From NCBI GenBank assembly GCA_910575405.1, contig CAJTER010000034.1:15240-51103 (forward strand): a DNA stretch of 35,864 bases, given 5' to 3'. The translations under genes and the position numbers were made by a program. Source of the DNA: Clostridia bacterium. Its GTDB lineage: Bacteria > Bacillota > Clostridia > Peptostreptococcales > Anaerovoracaceae. Shown piece after piece: positions 16,152-25,392 of the stretch (position 1 is its first letter; the number at the start of each line of letters is the position of its first letter). The notes under the pieces are model-generated. The model saw only the letters and a program-made list of their open reading frames with translations. It ran no database searches and was not told where the DNA came from.

Positions 16152-18782
16152 ATGAAGGAATATTATCAGATGACGGGCCAGCAGGCTATGCAGGCCGTAA
16201 ACGGCAGTACCCAGCCCCTTACCGGGGAGCAGATCCGCGCGAATCAGAAAAAATTCGGTTTGAACAAGCTGGAAGACGAAAAGAAAAAGTCCGTGCTGCG
16301 GATTTTCCTTGAACAGTTCAAGGATTTTCTGGTTATCATTCTCATCGCCGCTGCTGTCATATCCGGTTTTCTGGGGGATACGGAAAGCGCCATCGTAATT
16401 TTGGTGGTCATTACCATCAACGCCATTCTGGGAACCGTTCAGACCATCAAGGCGGAGCAATCTCTCAGCAGTCTCAAGGCCATGTCCGCGCCGGAAGCAA
16501 AAGTTCTGAGGGATGGAAAGCTGGTGAAAATCCCTTCGCAGGAAGTCACTGTCGGGGATCAGGTGTTTCTGGAAGCCGGCGATTCGGTTCCGGCGGACGG
16601 GCGGCTATTTGAAAACGCGGGGCTGAAGATCGATGAAAGCGCTCTGACCGGAGAAAGTCTGGGCGTCGACAAGTCCCTTGAGCCCATTGAGGGGCAGGCG
16701 CCTCTGGGCGACCGGCTGAATATGGTTTATTCGGGAAGTTTTGTGACCTACGGCAGGGGAGCATTTCTCGTAACCTCCATCGGCATGGACACGGAGATGG
16801 GAAAGATCGCCTCCCTTCTCAAAAATACTTCGGAAAAGAAAACGCCGCTACAGGTAAATCTGGACAATTTCGGCAAGAAGCTGTCCATCCTCATTTTGCT
16901 GTTTTGCGGGCTTCTCTTTGGCATCAGCGTATACAGAGGGGAATCTGCGGGAAGCGCCTTTCTCTTCGCCGTTGCTCTGGCTGTTGCCGCCATTCCCGAG
17001 GCTCTCAGCTCCATCGTCACCATCGTGCTCTCCTTTGGTACCCAGAAAATGGCCCGGGAGCACGCCATCATCCGAAAGCTGCAGGCTGTGGAAGGTCTGG
17101 GAAGTGTTTCCGTCATATGCTCCGATAAGACCGGGACTTTGACTCAGAACAAGATGACAGTAGAGGATTATTATGTGGACGGCCGCCGCATTCCGGCTGA
17201 CAAAATCGATCTGAACCAGCCCGGCCAGCTTCAGCTCCTGCGGGACAGTATGCTGTGCAACGATTCCTCCCTGGACGGGGAAAAGGAAATCGGTGATCCG
17301 ACGGAAACCGCTCTCATCTACATGGGAGCACGCCTTGGAAAAAGCTATCATGAATTCCGAAAAGAATTCCCTCGCTTCGGTGAAATTCCCTTTGACAGCG
17401 ACCGCAAGCTGATGTCCACCTGCCATACGGTGGATGGAAAAGCCCTGATGATTACAAAAGGCGCTGTGGACGTTCTCCTGGGGCGCGTTACCAAAATCCG
17501 CCGGGAAGATGGAGTTTTCGCTATTACACCATCTGATCGGGAAGCCATTGAGCAGCAGAATGTGGAATTTTCCAGAGACGGGCTGCGGGTTCTGGCCTTT
17601 GCTTATAAAGAGGTTGCGGAAGGGTTTCGGCCTCAGACAGAGGACGAAGGGAATCTTATTTTCCTGGGTCTGATCTCCATGATGGATCCGCCCCGCCAGG
17701 AGTCGGCGGACGCTGTTTCCGAATGTATTGCCGCAGGAATCAAACCGGTTATGATCACCGGAGACCACAAGATCACAGCTGCTGCCATTGCCAAGCGCAT
17801 CGGCATTTTAAAGGATGAGTCGGAAGCCTGCGAAGGAGCGGTCATCGAGGATATGTCGGATGATGAGCTGAAAGGTTTTGTGGAACGAATCTCCGTATAC
17901 GCCCGGGTTTCTCCGGAGCACAAGATACGCATCGTCCGCGCCTGGCAGGAAAAGGGGAGCATTGTGGCCATGACCGGTGACGGCGTAAATGATGCTCCCG
18001 CTCTAAAGCAGGCGGATATCGGCGTTGCTATGGGAATCACCGGCAGCGAGGTTTCCAAGGATGCGGCTTCCATGGTTCTGACGGACGACAACTTTGCCAC
18101 CATCGTAAAGGCAGTGGAAAACGGGCGCAATATCTACCAGAACATCAAAAACTCCATCCAGTTCCTGCTGTCCGGAAACTTCGGAGCTATCCTTGCCGTC
18201 CTGTACGCCTCTATCGCCGCCCTGCCGGTGCCCTTTGCCCCAGTTCACCTGCTGTTCATCAACCTGCTGACCGACAGCCTGCCGGCTATTGCTCTGGGGC
18301 TGGAGCCGCATTCCAGCGATCTGATGAAGGAAAAGCCGCGCCCTTCGAATGAGTCCATTCTCACCAAACGCTTTTTGGGGAAAATCGGCGTTGGCGGACT
18401 TTCCATTGGCATCACTACTATGGCAGCATTTCTCATTGGCTACCACGGCGTCTTTACGGCAGCCGGAGAAGGAAGCGCGCTTCTCGGGAGCACCCTGGCC
18501 TTCGGGACTTTGTGCACGGCCCGGCTGTTTCACGGCTTTAACTGCAAATCGGAAAGGCCGGTGGTTTTCACATCCAGGGTCTTTAATAACAGCTATCTCA
18601 TTGGAGCCTTTCTCATCGGGCTAGTGCTGATTACGGCTGTTTTGATGATCCCCGGGTGTGCGGAGATTTTCAAGGTGCAGACCTTAAAGGTATTCCAACT
18701 GCTTACGGTTTACGGGCTGGCCTTTATCAACATTCCCGTAATCCAGCTGTGCAAGCTGGCGGCTGCGCAGAAAAGGATATAG
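16152..18782 (+). CDS. P2-type cation-transporting ATPase (probable Mn2+/Ca2+ exporter)
   Basis: The 876-residue protein has the full P-type plan: an N-terminal cation-ATPase domain, two helices, an actuator domain with the DESALTGES motif, helices 3-4 with the ion-site signature AAIPEALSS, the phosphorylated Asp at about residue 325 in CSDKTGTLTQN, a nucleotide-binding domain, the MTGDGVNDAPAL hinge and a six-helix C-terminal membrane part. It has no N-terminal heavy-metal-binding domain, and its helix-4 signature is PEAL, not the CPC of copper pumps. The family is P2A-like (Ca2+/Mn2+). The upstream riboswitch makes Mn2+ efflux the best guess, although Ca2+ is not excluded. It is a single-gene unit with GAAAGGAAATTG as ribosome binding site. 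Confidence 0.93.
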   Translation: MKEYYQMTGQQAMQAVNGSTQPLTGEQIRANQKKFGLNKLEDEKKKSVLRIFLEQFKDFLVIILIAAAVISGFLGDTESAIVILVVITINAILGTVQTIKAEQSLSSLKAMSAPEAKVLRDGKLVKIPSQEVTVGDQVFLEAGDSVPADGRLFENAGLKIDESALTGESLGVDKSLEPIEGQAPLGDRLNMVYSGSFVTYGRGAFLVTSIGMDTEMGKIASLLKNTSEKKTPLQVNLDNFGKKLSILILLFCGLLFGISVYRGESAGSAFLFAVALAVAAIPEALSSIVTIVLSFGTQKMAREHAIIRKLQAVEGLGSVSVICSDKTGTLTQNKMTVEDYYVDGRRIPADKIDLNQPGQLQLLRDSMLCNDSSLDGEKEIGDPTETALIYMGARLGKSYHEFRKEFPRFGEIPFDSDRKLMSTCHTVDGKALMITKGAVDVLLGRVTKIRREDGVFAITPSDREAIEQQNVEFSRDGLRVLAFAYKEVAEGFRPQTEDEGNLIFLGLISMMDPPRQESADAVSECIAAGIKPVMITGDHKITAAAIAKRIGILKDESEACEGAVIEDMSDDELKGFVERISVYARVSPEHKIRIVRAWQEKGSIVAMTGDGVNDAPALKQADIGVAMGITGSEVSKDAASMVLTDDNFATIVKAVENGRNIYQNIKNSIQFLLSGNFGAILAVLYASIAALPVPFAPVHLLFINLLTDSLPAIALGLEPHSSDLMKEKPRPSNESILTKRFLGKIGVGGLSIGITTMAAFLIGYHGVFTAAGEGSALLGSTLAFGTLCTARLFHGFNCKSERPVVFTSRVFNNSYLIGAFLIGLVLITAVLMIPGCAEIFKVQTLKVFQLLTVYGLAFINIPVIQLCKLAAAQKRI

Positions 18783-18870
18783 GCGGGAAGCCGGGCGGCG
18801 CGGAATTTGTCCCTGCAATTTAATCACGTTTAGGTATAATTTCACTAAACAGAGCTTTTAAAGAAAGGAA

Positions 18871-19109
18871 ATGTTTACCCCAGAAGAAATTGCGGAGAAG
18901 TTTGAAAGCATAAAGGAAGGAGTGAAAGCCGTTATGGGCGGAAGAGTATTGGAATATGAGGCTAAGAGCATTTTGAACCGCAACATGGAGCAGGGCAAAA
19001 TGGAGCTGGTGGATATCATGCTAAAAAGGGGGAATCCTATGAGGAGATCTCAGAGCTGACCGATATTCCCATCAAGCAGCTAAAGCGGGCCGCAAAGGTG
19101 CGGGAATGA
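18871..19109 (+). pseudogene. C-terminal remnant of an Rpn-type (PD-(D/E)XK) nuclease/transposase-like protein
   Basis: The first frame starts at 18871 after AAAGAAAGG and encodes about 55 residues ending LVDIMLKRG. Translation then goes out of frame inside a run of five G near 19028-19032. If one G is added, the sequence continues as ESYEEISELTDIPIKQLKRAAKVRE and stops at TGA 19107-19109. That helical tail, with the KRGxSYEEISELT pattern, is typical of the C-terminus of Rpn family nucleases. The N-terminal nuclease domain is missing. The fragment is either a dead end piece or, less likely, a small helper protein. Confidence 0.65.
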
Positions 19110-19181
19110 GGCTCAGCCTGCTACGGCGAGCGATGACAACGCAGCAGATGGCAAAATAGGCAGTGCCAGATACCGTAAGTA

Positions 19182-20522
19182 TCAACCAGACACTACACTG
19201 GATAGGGGAAATATGGCGGAAAAGGCAGTTCCCCGGCCTTCCTCGCTGGCGGCCTCCAGCTTTCCGTTCATCAGTTCGGTCATGCGCTTTGCGATGGCCA
19301 GGCCCAGTCCATGGCCGCTGGCTCTTCTGGATTTGTCGGTGCGGTAAAAGCGTTCAAAGATATAAGGCAGATCCTCCTTTGAGATAAGGGCGGTTTGGTT
19401 GGTCACCTGAAAAATCGCTTTTCCGTGGGATGCAGAAAGGGTCACGCGGATGCTTCCCCCCGTGCCTTCGTATTTGGCCGCGTTTTCGATCAGGGTCTGA
19501 AGGATGCGCCTCATGTATTCCTCATTGGCCCAGATATGGATATTTTCGGCAATGTCCGTTTCATAGGCAATCTGTTTTTCATAGGCCACAGGCTCCATGA
19601 GAAGGGCGGCCATCTCCGCTATGTCGGAAAGGTTTATGGTTTTCATATCCACCTTGTGCTGCGGCGCTTCCATATCCGAGAGGGTCAGCATTTCTTCGAT
19701 GAGGGCCTGCATATTTTGGGCAGCGGCCTGGGTGCTTTCGATCCACTGCATCGTATCCCTATCAGAGGAAGCCTTACCGCGGCGCAGGATGCTAGTGTTT
19801 GCCAGGATGACTGCCAGAGGTGTTTTCAGGTCGTGGGAAGCATCGGCCACAAACTGCTTTTCCATGGTAAGGGAAGCTTCCAGGGGCTGTGTCGCCAATT
19901 TTGCCATCCAGCGGCTGATCATGTAAAAAAAGGCCATGGCGCCGCAAAAGACCAGCAGCAGCACAGCCAGCATTTTCAGCTCTGAATTGCGGATAAAACG
20001 CAGATCCGCCACGGCAATTTTCAGGGTTTTTTCCGTATATTTTTTGTAAAAATACAGCCCCTCCTCAGGAAGAGTTCCAAAGCTTTCCGGCGCCGCTTCT
20101 ATGCGCTGGGCAGCGGTTCTGAGGGCGCTTTCATCTGTAATCAGAGGCTTTGACAGAAGGGAGAGCTCCCCAGAATCCGGCTCATAAAAAAAGACGGATA
20201 TATGCTTGACCTGATCGGATTTTGGGACCGGGCGCACTACAGGTTCCCTGCCGGGCTCCGGCGCTTCCTGGGGCTTGTCCGGGGCTGCGGGTTTGCTGTC
20301 CGCTTCCTTCGTATCCTGCGTGTTCGGAAGGTGGAAGGTTCCCGGAAGCTCCGCTTCTCTGCTGCTTCCAAAGGGCTCCGTCAGATGAAACATGGTGGCC
20401 CGCAGGTCCGAAACGTTCATATGGCAAAAGGACCAAAAGACAGCGGTCAGGGTAACAAGTAGGACGCAGCCCACCAGGATCATGTTCGATTTTATGAATC
20501 TCTTTTTATAATTATTCAGCAT
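19182..20522 (-). CDS. Membrane sensor histidine kinase
   Basis: The 446-residue kinase has a membrane segment at about 14-34, an extracytoplasmic sensor of about 145 residues with a Pro- and Glu-rich stretch at 70-100, and a second segment at about 183-203. HisKA follows with the phosphorylated His at residue 230 (ASHDLKTPLAV), and HATPase_c ends the protein with the N-box LIENAAKYEG and G-box SGHGLGLAIAKRM. No HAMP domain is evident. It overlaps its response regulator by 11 bp, so the two form one operon. The signal is unknown. The divergent secreted protein downstream of the regulator's binding repeat is the obvious candidate target. Confidence 0.93.
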   Translation of the reverse strand: MLNNYKKRFIKSNMILVGCVLLVTLTAVFWSFCHMNVSDLRATMFHLTEPFGSSREAELPGTFHLPNTQDTKEADSKPAAPDKPQEAPEPGREPVVRPVPKSDQVKHISVFFYEPDSGELSLLSKPLITDESALRTAAQRIEAAPESFGTLPEEGLYFYKKYTEKTLKIAVADLRFIRNSELKMLAVLLLVFCGAMAFFYMISRWMAKLATQPLEASLTMEKQFVADASHDLKTPLAVILANTSILRRGKASSDRDTMQWIESTQAAAQNMQALIEEMLTLSDMEAPQHKVDMKTINLSDIAEMAALLMEPVAYEKQIAYETDIAENIHIWANEEYMRRILQTLIENAAKYEGTGGSIRVTLSASHGKAIFQVTNQTALISKEDLPYIFERFYRTDKSRRASGHGLGLAIAKRMTELMNGKLEAASEEGRGTAFSAIFPLSSVVSG

Positions 20523-21192
20523 CGCTATCCTCCAGCCTGTATCCGATCTTGTGTACGCTTCGTATGCTCACCTGAGATTTCAGGAATTTGAGCTTTTTTC
20601 TCAGAAAGGAAATATAGGCTTCCACATTATTTTCCGTTGCCTCCGATTCCGGTCCCCAGACATTGACGATGAGCTGTTCTTTTGTAATGGTCATTTTGCA
20701 GTTAGAGAGGAGGAAACGGGCCACTTGGAATTCTTTTTTTGTAAGCTGTACCGTATTTTCACCGCACTGAAGGGCCGCCGAATTCAGATCCAGGTGCATG
20801 TCGCCAAAGGTCAGTTCATGGACTGCCAGATTTCCCGTTCTCCTGGTCAAAGCGTTGATACGCGCAAGGAGCTCCTCGGTGTTAAAAGGCTTTGTCATGT
20901 AATCATCCGCGCCAGCGTTGAGGCCGGACACTTTGTCGGGTATAGTATCTTTGGCAGTCAGCATCAGAACAGGAGTACTGATCCCTTTTTGCCGCATCCT
21001 CTTCAAGACCTGAATTCCATCCAGCTCTGGCAGCATGATATCCAGTATGACCAGATCGTAGGCTGCCTCTTCCAGATAATACAAAGCGTCGGCGCCGCTA
21101 TAGACAGCATCCGTAAAATAGCCCGCGTCCCCTGTCAACCTGCAAATGGCATTTGATAAAAGCTTCTCATCTTCCACCAGTAAAATTCTCAT
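20512..21192 (-). CDS. OmpR/PhoB-family response regulator
   Basis: The start at 21192 (MRILLVEDEKLL) is chosen because it opens the receiver domain exactly; a longer frame to 21354 has no family resemblance. The 226-residue protein has the acidic pair E7/D8, phosphorylated Asp at residue 51 (LVILDIMLPE), Lys at 101 (MTKPF) and a C-terminal winged helix (about 130-224) with the NNVEAYISFLRKKL recognition-helix region. It is co-transcribed with the histidine kinase. The direct repeat at 21279-21296 is a candidate binding site. Confidence 0.94.
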   Translation of the reverse strand: MRILLVEDEKLLSNAICRLTGDAGYFTDAVYSGADALYYLEEAAYDLVILDIMLPELDGIQVLKRMRQKGISTPVLMLTAKDTIPDKVSGLNAGADDYMTKPFNTEELLARINALTRRTGNLAVHELTFGDMHLDLNSAALQCGENTVQLTKKEFQVARFLLSNCKMTITKEQLIVNVWGPESEATENNVEAYISFLRKKLKFLKSQVSIRSVHKIGYRLEDSDAE

Positions 21193-21278
21193 AGCATCAG
21201 TCCTCACTTCCCACGCCAGAATACCGCATCTTCCAAAAATATAGCACATTTGCGAATTCCCCGCCACAGCAGAAAAGA

Positions 21279-21311
21279 ATTTCAGGAAAATTTCAGAAAA
21301 AAAGGGATAAT
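21279..21311 (+). promoter_or_regulatory. Candidate response-regulator box and promoter of the secreted protein gene
   Basis: ATTTCAG occurs twice, at 21279-21285 and 21290-21296, with an 11-bp period. This is the spacing of tandem OmpR/PhoB half-sites. A GATAAT hexamer (21306-21311) follows and there is no good -35 box, so the repeats sit where an activator would replace it. Confidence 0.5.
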
Positions 21312-21419
21312 AAAAGAAAAGCCGAATTTTGGGCTCAAGTATCCCGTCTTTCAAATAACCGGACGATATGTGCGGAATGGAGGAGGATATACAAACATAC
21401 AGGAAAGGGGTTTCAATTT

Positions 21420-23531
21420 ATGAGTACGCAGATAGTTTCAAAAAAGCTTTTGCTGGCAGCCGTGATCCTCGCGCTGCTGACAGCGCAGATAGCATGGCCG
21501 GCCGCCGCTCATGCCGAAGATGCTGCGCAGGGAGCAGAATTCGTTTTTTCTGATGATAAGATAACCGTTTCGCCGGGAAATGCAGGCACAGGGGAAGCCT
21601 CCGGCTATGACATTGAGGGAACGACTCTCACCATAACAGACAGCGGTACGTATCTGGTATCGGGAAGCTGCAGCAGCGGACAGATCAAAATCAAAAAGGG
21701 AGCCACAGGCGTTACCCTGATTTTAGGCGGAATTACGCTGACTTCCAAGGATACGGCTCCTATTAACTGCGGCAAGAGCAGCCAGGTTTCCATTCTGACG
21801 CAGCAAGGCACCGTAAACCGCCTGGCGGATGCAGCCGCCAACAACGACGACAATTACCCGAATAACTCGGAAGCGGAAAATGCGGTCATCAAGTGTAAGG
21901 ACGGCTCCAACGTCACTATTGGCGGTACAGGAAGTCTTCAGATTACAGCGAAGGGCAAAAACGGCATCAAGTCGGGAGCAACCACGGATGCCGAGGGCAG
22001 CGCTTCCCTGACAATCCGGGATCTGACCCTTGCTCTCACTGCTCCGGTAAACGACGCCATAAATGCGGAGGCTCTGCTGACGGTGGAAAGCGGGAAGCTC
22101 AGTATCAGCGCAGCAGACGATGCCATTCACTGCGATTACGATCTGATTATCGGCCAGAAGGGCTCACAGAGCGGGCCGGATATTGATATTGCCGAATGTT
22201 ATGAGGGACTGGAAGGTGCGAAAGTAACCGTATATTCAGGTGATGTGACCATTCATTCCTCTGATGACGGCATCAACGCGGCCAATTCCGATCTGAGCGG
22301 TTATAACTATACTCTTGAAATCGCCGGCGGTAATATCTACGTGGACGCGGAAACAGGCGACGGGCTGGATTCCAACGGAACCCTCACCATTTCCGGCGGA
22401 AAAACCCAGGTCTTCTCCACCAGTAGCGGCGATAACGCTCCCATTGACAGCGATGGCGCCTATACCATCACAGGCGGAACCATACTGGCAGTCGGAAACT
22501 CGGCCATGGCCCAGAGTCCAGCCAGCAGCACGCAAAATTTTGTAACCTTCGGCGCATCCATGTTTTCCGGGCCCGGAGGTCAGCCTGGACAGCCACCCCA
22601 GCCGCCTGAAACCAGCAGCGAAAACCAAAACAACGGCCAAAACGAAAACAATACAGCTGGGCAGACGCCTCCTGAAGCGCCGCCAACCGGAACACCTCCG
22701 CAGGGCGAAGGCACGAACCCTCCTTCTCAGCCAGGAAGCCAGCCGGATATGCCGGGGCAGCAGGGAATCAGCATCGCGGCAAAGGATGCTATTTCCATTA
22801 CGGACAGCAGCAATCACACACTTTGCAAAGCCACAGCCCTGCGGAGCGCAAACTACGTCTTTTATTCAGACAGCGCCCTCACCAAGGGGGAAACTTATAC
22901 GCTTCATGTAAATGACAGCGCTGCTGCCACCGCTGAAGCCGGAACCGAAACTCAGCAGACACCGCCTGCGCCGCCTTCAGGAGAAAATCCGGCCCCAGGG
23001 ACAAGTACAGATCTTTCCCAGTCCCTCAGCGTCGCCCTGAGCCACACAAAGTATGTGTATAGCGGCAAGGCTAAAAAACCGGCCGTAACCGTCCGGGCTG
23101 GCAGCAAAAAACTTACAGAAAATACGGACTACACGGTAACCTACAAGAATAATACAAACGTAGGAACTGCCTCTGTAACCATAACCGGTAAAGGCAGCTA
23201 TACGGGGACCATTAGCAAGGCCTTCAAAATCCTGCCAAAAGGCGCCTCCATCGCAGGAAGCCCGGCCGCACTGACAAAGGGCTTCACGGTAAAATGGAAA
23301 AAGCCATCTGCAGCCATAACCGGTTACCAGGTGCAGTACGCGGCCAGCAAACAATTTACCGCTAAAACCGCGGCAACCAAAACCATCCGCAAGGCTTCCG
23401 TCAAGAAACTGACGGTTAAAAAGCTGAAATCCGGTAAGACCTACTACGTCCGCCTGCGAACGTACAAAACGGTCAATGGCAAAGCCTATTATTCCAACTG
23501 GTCCAAAGCAAAGAGGGTGACCACAAAATAG
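21420..23531 (+). CDS. Secreted carbohydrate-binding-domain protein (DUF4353-like) with Pro-rich linker and FN3 end
   Basis: The 703-residue product has a signal peptide (residues 1-32, cut near AHAED). Residues about 45-390 form a repeated beta-helix pattern with SGG.., NGI and DDGIN turns, as in the DUF4353/Cthe_2159-type polysaccharide-binding domain. A low-complexity linker rich in Pro, Gly, Gln and Asn spans about 385-450. A short domain follows, then a bacterial Ig-like unit (about 535-610, YSGKAKKPAVTV...DYTVTYKNNTNVG) and a fibronectin type III domain (about 615-703). There is no LPXTG anchor. It is divergent from a two-component operon whose box lies upstream. A role in binding cell-surface or gut polysaccharide is inference. 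Confidence 0.82.
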   Translation: MSTQIVSKKLLLAAVILALLTAQIAWPAAAHAEDAAQGAEFVFSDDKITVSPGNAGTGEASGYDIEGTTLTITDSGTYLVSGSCSSGQIKIKKGATGVTLILGGITLTSKDTAPINCGKSSQVSILTQQGTVNRLADAAANNDDNYPNNSEAENAVIKCKDGSNVTIGGTGSLQITAKGKNGIKSGATTDAEGSASLTIRDLTLALTAPVNDAINAEALLTVESGKLSISAADDAIHCDYDLIIGQKGSQSGPDIDIAECYEGLEGAKVTVYSGDVTIHSSDDGINAANSDLSGYNYTLEIAGGNIYVDAETGDGLDSNGTLTISGGKTQVFSTSSGDNAPIDSDGAYTITGGTILAVGNSAMAQSPASSTQNFVTFGASMFSGPGGQPGQPPQPPETSSENQNNGQNENNTAGQTPPEAPPTGTPPQGEGTNPPSQPGSQPDMPGQQGISIAAKDAISITDSSNHTLCKATALRSANYVFYSDSALTKGETYTLHVNDSAAATAEAGTETQQTPPAPPSGENPAPGTSTDLSQSLSVALSHTKYVYSGKAKKPAVTVRAGSKKLTENTDYTVTYKNNTNVGTASVTITGKGSYTGTISKAFKILPKGASIAGSPAALTKGFTVKWKKPSAAITGYQVQYAASKQFTAKTAATKTIRKASVKKLTVKKLKSGKTYYVRLRTYKTVNGKAYYSNWSKAKRVTTK

Positions 23532-23573
23532 AGGATTGGACGGGCAAATTTAAACAATCGATCTGCAGCAACA

Positions 23574-23619
23574 GGCACAGCTTTCCCATAGTAAATATGG
23601 GAGACTGTGCCCGTTTTTT
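23574..23619 (+). terminator. Intrinsic terminator of the secreted protein gene
   Basis: GGCACAG pairs with CTGTGCC, with an inner CCCATA/TATGGG extension, and six T follow (23614-23619). It lies about 43 bp after the stop codon. The minus-strand direction lacks a T-tract, so it is not a good terminator for the convergent MBL gene. Confidence 0.85.
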
Positions 23620-23640
23620 GTGTCTTTACTGCCTCTTTTC

Positions 23641-24279
23641 CTATTTCCATTTTCTGTTTTTCATCGGCTTTCCGTGGCCAAAATAAATGATCCGCTCCCC
23701 CAGTCGGCTAATTTTTTCCGCGCTTCGCAGCATAGCCTCTTTATCATAATACAGCATGGACAGGGAAGGATAGACCATGTTCATCAAGGCATCTCCCACA
23801 ATAAAAAATCCTCCCGCCGCATCAATTCCAATCGAACCTTTTGTATGGCCCGGCAGGCTGACGATGCTGGCATCCACTCCGTATTGCTCCAGCGTATCGC
23901 CTTCCTTAAAAAAGACAGTCGGCGTAAATGGCGGAATTTTGTCCTTCCGAAAGCTTCTCAGAGAAGCGGCCAGTACTGCCTTTCCCAGGAGGCCGCGGGA
24001 ACGCAGAGGCTGGGCCATGTTGTCCTTTATCAGATCCAGGTCTTCCCGACTCATGCCGATTGGTGCCTCCAGATGCCCTGCCAGAAAAGCCGCGTTCTGC
24101 ACGTGGTCGATGTGTCCGTGGGTGAGCAGGATCAGCCGCACATCAAAAGGAAGACACTCAGCCAATACCTTCTTCCTATAGCCCTCCCGTCCCGTGTCGA
24201 TGAGGACCGCGTTTTTTCCCTTTGCCAGAAGGTAACAATTATCGTTTCCGCATTGCATACGGGTTATGGTTTGGCTCAT
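23641..24279 (-). CDS. MBL-fold metallo-hydrolase
   Basis: The 212-residue protein has the metallo-beta-lactamase signatures: HGHIDHV (residues about 54-60), LPGHTKGS, GDAL with the bridging Asp, and YFGHG for the last His. It resembles the glyoxalase II-like subgroup that acts on thioesters or other small hydrolysable substrates. The real substrate is not readable. The gene is monocistronic, with GAAAGGATTAAAGCC before the ATG, and a TGATACAAT extended -10-like element lies about 65 bp upstream. No neighbouring gene gives a pathway. Confidence 0.85.
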   Translation of the reverse strand: MSQTITRMQCGNDNCYLLAKGKNAVLIDTGREGYRKKVLAECLPFDVRLILLTHGHIDHVQNAAFLAGHLEAPIGMSREDLDLIKDNMAQPLRSRGLLGKAVLAASLRSFRKDKIPPFTPTVFFKEGDTLEQYGVDASIVSLPGHTKGSIGIDAAGGFFIVGDALMNMVYPSLSMLYYDKEAMLRSAEKISRLGERIIYFGHGKPMKNRKWK

Positions 24280-24705
24280 ATGGCTTTAATCCTTTCCTGT
24301 GTTGCACTCCTGCTACCAGCGTTCAAAATGAGAAATCTTGCTACAAATATTGTATCACATTTCTCAAAAAATGCATCTGAAAGTTTCAGCTCCTGCTCTA
24401 AGGACATCTCTTCTGTTCCGCCTTCCCAAAAAACACGAAGTACTTATCCACAAACAGGCCCGCACTGCCATTTGTGGTACAAAATTTATGGTCTAAGGCA
24501 TCGTTTAATTGCAATTTTGCCTGCGGCGGGCTGACGGCAAGTGGGGCCAATATTCCCGTAACCATATGTATACTTTGCCCATGAACCTATTAAGAATACT
24601 CTAAAGAGTCTATCTGCAAATTGGTGCTAGTTAAATTTCTCAAACAAAAAATCTAACACAATGGCAAATATCCAAATATCCCGCTAGAATAAAGATGGAC
24701 TTATG
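24280..24705. other. Non-coding stretch
   Basis: I see no supportable gene. The part nearest 24280 holds the probable promoter of the MBL gene. The rest has frequent stops on both strands and no clear hairpin with a T-tract. Confidence 0.5.
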
Positions 24706-24974
24706 TCAATACTTTGGACAAAAAAATAGGTATGGAGATAAATCTCCTCCTTTTTCAATAAAAAGCGGAACCATCAGATAAGAGCAGGCCCCGGCAATTA
24801 CAATAAAGGGCACCCGTATTTTCATCCATGCTGTGAACCAGACGAACGCTGGCAGATGCAGCATCAGGATGCAGGTGATAAAGCCATTGCCGGCCACGTA
24901 ACCCCGCCTGCGTTGACTGCTTCGGCAATGATTGAAAACAAAATGGCCAGCAGCAGATTATACATGAGATTCAT
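24706..24974 (-). pseudogene. Small membrane protein with a frameshift (DUF2798-like)
   Basis: The minus strand reads MNLMYNLLLAILFSIIAEAV from 24974, then NAGGV. The frame shifts near 24895-24910 and goes on as GNGFITCILMLHLPAFVWF and a second hydrophobic run to the stop at 24706. Together this gives a protein of about 90 residues with two or three membrane helices and the N..L..GG pattern seen in DUF2798 small membrane proteins. No good ribosome binding site precedes the ATG. The gene is probably broken. Confidence 0.4.
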
Positions 24975-25053
24975 AAAACGAAGGAATGGAATGGGCTTTT
25001 CCAAAATGGAAACGTATGTTATAATGCGGTCATAAAGATGGGCCGGCGGCTAT

Positions 25054-25287
25054 ATGATGCGGTGGACAAAACGCATTAAGAGGGCAAGGGAATGGCGTCA
25101 GTTTGTCCGAGCTTTTCAAAACAGCATCGACAAGGCCCGCTCCTTTCAGAATCAGCAACAGCAAAAAATCGTCTTGGGCTTTATTGATTCCTCTGCCCAT
25201 GTGGACGCGATGATCAGCAGCGCGATTCTGGAATACAAAAGGATCTGTCCTCAGGTGGATATTGTGGTGGAAAAGCATGATAACTGA
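25054..25287 (+). CDS. Small hypothetical protein (77 aa)
   Basis: The product is basic at its start (MMRWTKRIKRAREWRQFVRAF) and ends in an ordered-looking segment (SAHVDAMISSAILEYKRICP). I do not recognise it. A TATAAT lies at 25019-25024 behind the inverted repeat TTCCAAAATGGAA, so transcription is possible, but the ribosome binding site is weak. A minus-strand open frame covers the same DNA and is less protein-like. Confidence 0.35.
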   Translation: MMRWTKRIKRAREWRQFVRAFQNSIDKARSFQNQQQQKIVLGFIDSSAHVDAMISSAILEYKRICPQVDIVVEKHDN

Positions 25288-25357
25288 CCACCTGACAATT
25301 GGGGCGTCTCGCACGGGGCCAGGAGCTGTAGCGCAGTTTTTTCGTTTTTTAAATAAG

Positions 25358-25386
25358 TTGAAAATTTAGATAATATATGGTAAACT
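25358..25386 (+). promoter_or_regulatory. Sigma-A promoter of the M28 peptidase gene
   Basis: TTGAAA (25358-25363), a 17-base A/T-rich spacer and TAAACT (25381-25386). Transcription would begin about 150 bp before the start codon. Confidence 0.6.
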
Positions 25387-25392
25387 AAATCC

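Noticed and set aside
16848-17768. 306-residue minus-strand open frame
   Set aside because: It is the antisense shadow of the P-type ATPase.
25030-25314. 94-residue minus-strand open frame
   Set aside because: It covers the same DNA as the plus-strand small ORF at 25054-25287, is less protein-like and has no ribosome binding site.
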